The notes beneath the pieces are model-generated. The model ran no database searches, was not told the DNA's origin, and was given only the letters and a program-made list of their open reading frames with translations. This document shows, in pieces, positions 15,601 through 16,338 of a stretch of DNA of 16,338 bases (the stretch's first letter is position 1; the number at the start of each line of letters is the position of its first letter). The stretch spans positions 1 through 16,338 of the forward strand of contig JALOSD010000009.1 in assembly GCA_025458585.1 (NCBI GenBank), given 5' to 3'. The DNA is from Burkholderiaceae bacterium. GTDB taxonomy: Bacteria; Pseudomonadota; Gammaproteobacteria; Burkholderiales; Burkholderiaceae_C. A program made the position numbers and the translations under genes.

Positions 15601-16182
15601 GAGGTGGCGCAGCAGCTGCACGAGCAGCCAGCCGGTGTCGCGGCACGAGCCGCAGGCCTTCTCGAGCGTCTCCTCGGGCGTCTGCACGCCCGGCTCCAGG
15701 CGGATCAGGTAGCCGATCTCGCGCTGCAGGCGCTGGTTGAGGTAGACGATGAAGTCGATCGTGCGCTGGCGCTCGCGCGGGATCGACCGCAGCAAGGCCT
15801 CGAAGCGCGGCGTCAGCGGCAGCTTCGCGAGGTACGGCAGCAGGTCGTGCTTCAGCCCGGCCTCGTAGTCGAACGGGAATTGCTCGGCGTCGGGCTCGAG
15901 GAAGAAGTCGAACGGGTTGTAGACCGCCATCTCGGCGACGAGGTCGACCGTGACCTTGAACGCCGTCGTCTTGTCGGGGAACACGAGCCGCGCGTGGTAG
16001 TTCGCGAACGGGTCCTGCTGCCAGTTGACGAAGTGCCCGGCCGGCTCGACGCGCATCGAGTAGCTCAGGATCGGCGTGCGGCTGTGCGGCGCCGGGCGCA
16101 GGCGCACGATCTGCGGTGACAGTCCGACCAGGCGGTCGTAGCGGTAGTGCGTGACGTGGTTCAGCGCGACGTGGATCGACAC
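12652..16182 (-). CDS. Transglutaminase-DUF2126 putative amidoligase fusion
   Basis: This 1176-residue cytoplasmic protein is the first gene of the operon. The transglutaminase part has an N-terminal domain (about 1-100, NHVTHYRYDRLVGLSPQIVR) and a papain-like core with triad Cys180 (ACGSCRDTGW), His229 (TDLHAWCEVY) and Asp245 (GLDPTSG). From about residue 324 (DVRLTMGGEPTFVAVDD) to the end lies DUF2126, annotated as a putative amidoligase and thought to be related to glutamine-synthetase-fold ligases. Its conserved stretches include VEVNIHPASNWDEL (His744), GRHTGTGGGNHFVLGG (777-792) and HPSLSYLFSGLFIGP. A Gly/Ala/Gln-rich low-complexity segment lies mid-protein (around 560-610). The start is GTG 16182-16180 because AGGAGG (16194-16189) is six bases upstream. 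An upstream in-frame ATG at 16263 would add 27 unconserved residues overlapping promoter-like DNA. Confidence 0.93.
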   Translation of the reverse strand: MSIHVALNHVTHYRYDRLVGLSPQIVRLRPAPHSRTPILSYSMRVEPAGHFVNWQQDPFANYHARLVFPDKTTAFKVTVDLVAEMAVYNPFDFFLEPDAEQFPFDYEAGLKHDLLPYLAKLPLTPRFEALLRSIPRERQRTIDFIVYLNQRLQREIGYLIRLEPGVQTPEETLEKACGSCRDTGWLLVQLLRHLGLAARFVSGYLIQLKPDVKSIDGPSGAEVDFTDLHAWCEVYLPGAGWVGLDPTSGLLAGEGHIPVACTPEPSSAAPVTGAHDECEVEFSHHMAITRIYESPRVTKPYTDAQWQGILELGHDVDAHLQQQDVRLTMGGEPTFVAVDDRDGTEWNTDALGPTKRGFAQALVHKLRDKYGSGGFLHFGQGKWYPGEQLPRWALTVAWRADGEPCWHDPSLFADEREPHRYTDADAKRFIETLTGRLGLDRKYVVPGHEDAWYYLWRERRLPVNVDPFDSKLDDELERTRLRRVFDQGLDHVVGYVLPLKREWQVGTSGPKWISGRWFVRDERLYLIPGDSPMGYRLPLDTLPWVKASEYPFHLEHDPFAPRAALPGAAALRAQAGGPGYDAHQVGRGYAEGGAVALQGQEWPALGDGGPAEGQGGWWPVRAGPHVPVTPHARGTDAFPQHGESASWIVRTALCVEVRDPQRMNGPKAEAKHGARSIKDGGVLYVFMPPLSHLEDYLALLAAVEATAAQLQMKVVLEGYPPPRDPRLKLLQVTPDPGVVEVNIHPASNWDELVDHTEFLYEAAHQTKLSTEKFMLDGRHTGTGGGNHFVLGGATPTDSPFLRRPDLLASLLTFWHNHPSLSYLFSGLFIGPTSQSPRIDEARDDQVYEVEIALQEIERQLDQRGQCPPWLIDRVLRNLLIDVSGNTHRAEFCIDKLYSPDGSTGRLGLLELRAFEMPPHARMSLVQQLLLRALVAWFWRTPYKTAGSARLTRWGTGLHDRFLLPTFVRMDFDDVLAELAGAGFAFDAQWFAPHFEFRFPLVGEIAVAGLELSLRNALEPWHVMGEEGAAGTTVRYVDSSLERLEVKVTGLNDNRHVVTVNGHALPLQPTGRVGEFVCGVRYRAWQPPSALHPTIGVHAPLTFDVVDNWLRRSLGGCRYHVAHPGGRSYDTFPVNAYEAESRRLGRFFKFGHTPGTMQVMPVQPSREFPFTLDLRLG

Positions 16183-16188
16183 GGCTTT

Positions 16189-16194
16189 CCTCCT
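16189..16194 (-). promoter_or_regulatory. Ribosome-binding site that fixes the start of the transglutaminase-DUF2126 gene
   Basis: The minus strand reads AGGAGG here, a complete Shine-Dalgarno match, six bases before GTG 16182. It decides against the longer in-frame ATG at 16263. Confidence 0.85.
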
Positions 16195-16213
16195 CGGGTC
16201 CTGTGACCGCGGA

Positions 16214-16229
16214 TGCAATATCCAGACCA
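16214..16229 (-). promoter_or_regulatory. Candidate sigma-54 (-24/-12) promoter of the operon
   Basis: The minus strand reads TGGTCTGGATATTGCA. Against the consensus TGGCACG-N4-TTGCW, the -24 part keeps TGG and the G at position 7, and the -12 part TTGCA is perfect. The first G of GG (16228) and the first G of GC (16216) are 12 bases apart, as required. A transcript would begin near 16203, just upstream of the ribosome-binding site. The C, A and C of the -24 box are changed, so this is a partial match. No better sigma-70 pair was seen in this gap. Confidence 0.45.
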
Positions 16230-16231
16230 TC

Positions 16232-16248
16232 GGCACCGGTTCGGTGCG
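16232..16248. promoter_or_regulatory. NtrC-box-like dyad, proximal
   Basis: GCACC (16233-16237), five bases, then GGTGC (16243-16247). The commonly cited NtrC box is TGCACC-N5-GGTGCA. Ten of the 12 defined positions match; only the outermost T and A differ. The centre is about 12 bp upstream of the -24 GG, which is closer than normal for an enhancer site. Another regulator that binds a similar dyad is possible. Confidence 0.4.
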
Positions 16249-16256
16249 GTGCACGA

Positions 16257-16273
16257 TGCACACCTTCGGTGCG
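16257..16273. promoter_or_regulatory. NtrC-box-like dyad, distal
   Basis: TGCACA, five bases (CCTTC), then GGTGCG. Ten of 12 defined NtrC-box positions match with exact N5 spacing. Its centre (16265) is 25 bp from that of the proximal dyad. The overlapping 10-bp palindrome GGTGCGCACC (16268-16277) and a further GGTGC at 16248-16252 make this a dense cluster of GCACC/GGTGC half-sites. Confidence 0.35.
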
Positions 16274-16338
16274 CACCTCAGGGACTGGTCGGCGGCGCCC
16301 AGTGCCAGTATCGCCGCCCGTGCTGGCGTTCGCAGGCG

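Larger units (their letters stand above)
6609..16182 (-). other. Five-gene amidoligase / transglutaminase / alpha-E operon
   Basis: All five genes are on the minus strand. The gaps, in order of transcription, are 48 bases, a 4-base overlap, 79 bases and 1 base. No terminator-like hairpin or convincing internal promoter was seen. The order is transglutaminase-DUF2126, fused ATP-grasp/alpha-E, transglutaminase, ATP-grasp, alpha-E. Joint transcription from the 16183-16338 region is inferred. Confidence 0.85.

Noticed and set aside
10048..16119. A stop-free plus-strand frame of more than 2000 codons running opposite to the amidoligase operon
   Set aside because: It is antisense to two genes with clear conserved motifs and part of a third. 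Its product is dominated by Arg, Ala, Val, Glu, Leu and His with no recognisable domain. Stop codons are rare in this phase because GC-rich codons on the other strand seldom give TAA, TAG or TGA.
16183..16263. Longer start of the transglutaminase-DUF2126 gene at ATG 16263
   Set aside because: The extra 27 residues do not resemble the family N-terminus, the DNA there holds promoter-like elements, and the GTG at 16182 has a perfect AGGAGG six bases upstream.
16291..16338. Possible start of a divergent plus-strand gene at the right edge
   Set aside because: Too little sequence remains to recognise a start, ribosome-binding site or protein motif.

Overview
The window looks like chromosomal DNA of a very GC-rich betaproteobacterium, probably of the order Burkholderiales (Rubrivivax/Leptothrix-like). 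That placement rests on the strongly G/C-biased third codon positions, the surE-pcm-nlpD gene order and the style of the proteins. No rRNA, tRNA, insertion sequence, CRISPR array or phage gene was seen. Genes are densely packed and no gap between genes exceeds about 170 bases.

Left part (1-2317, minus strand): the conserved stationary-phase/repair block surE, pcm and an nlpD-like lipoprotein gene that runs off the left edge. In many proteobacteria rpoS follows nlpD, so it is expected just outside the window. The nlpD-like gene has a clear lesion: the first half of its LysM domain is missing and the reading frame changes at the join (about 433-442). This is either a real mutation or a sequence error.

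Middle (2429-6577, plus strand): a zinc-free quinone-oxidoreductase-like MDR protein, then a two-component pair consisting of a NarL/LuxR-type response regulator and a polytopic HisKA_3-type histidine kinase 51 bases downstream.

Right part (6609-16182, minus strand): five tightly spaced genes, nearly 10 kb, read from right to left. They are (1) a transglutaminase fused to a DUF2126 putative amidoligase; (2) a circularly permuted ATP-grasp fused to an alpha-E domain; (3) a second stand-alone transglutaminase; (4) a stand-alone circularly permuted ATP-grasp; and (5) a stand-alone alpha-E protein. The set combines two kinds of predicted ATP-dependent amide-bond-forming enzymes with two thiol transglutaminase/peptidase enzymes and two helical alpha-E modules. 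Such clusters have been predicted from comparative genomics to make or modify a peptide, but to my knowledge the product is unknown. The fused ATP-grasp has lost several residues kept by the stand-alone copy, which suggests one active ligase and one degenerate partner.

Upstream of this operon (16183-16338) lie a -24/-12 (sigma-54-type) promoter match with correct spacing and, just beyond it, two GCACC-N5-GGTGC-like dyads resembling NtrC boxes. This suggests, but does not prove, nitrogen-linked control. The convergent junction at about 6566-6591 holds a strong GC hairpin that may end transcription from both sides.
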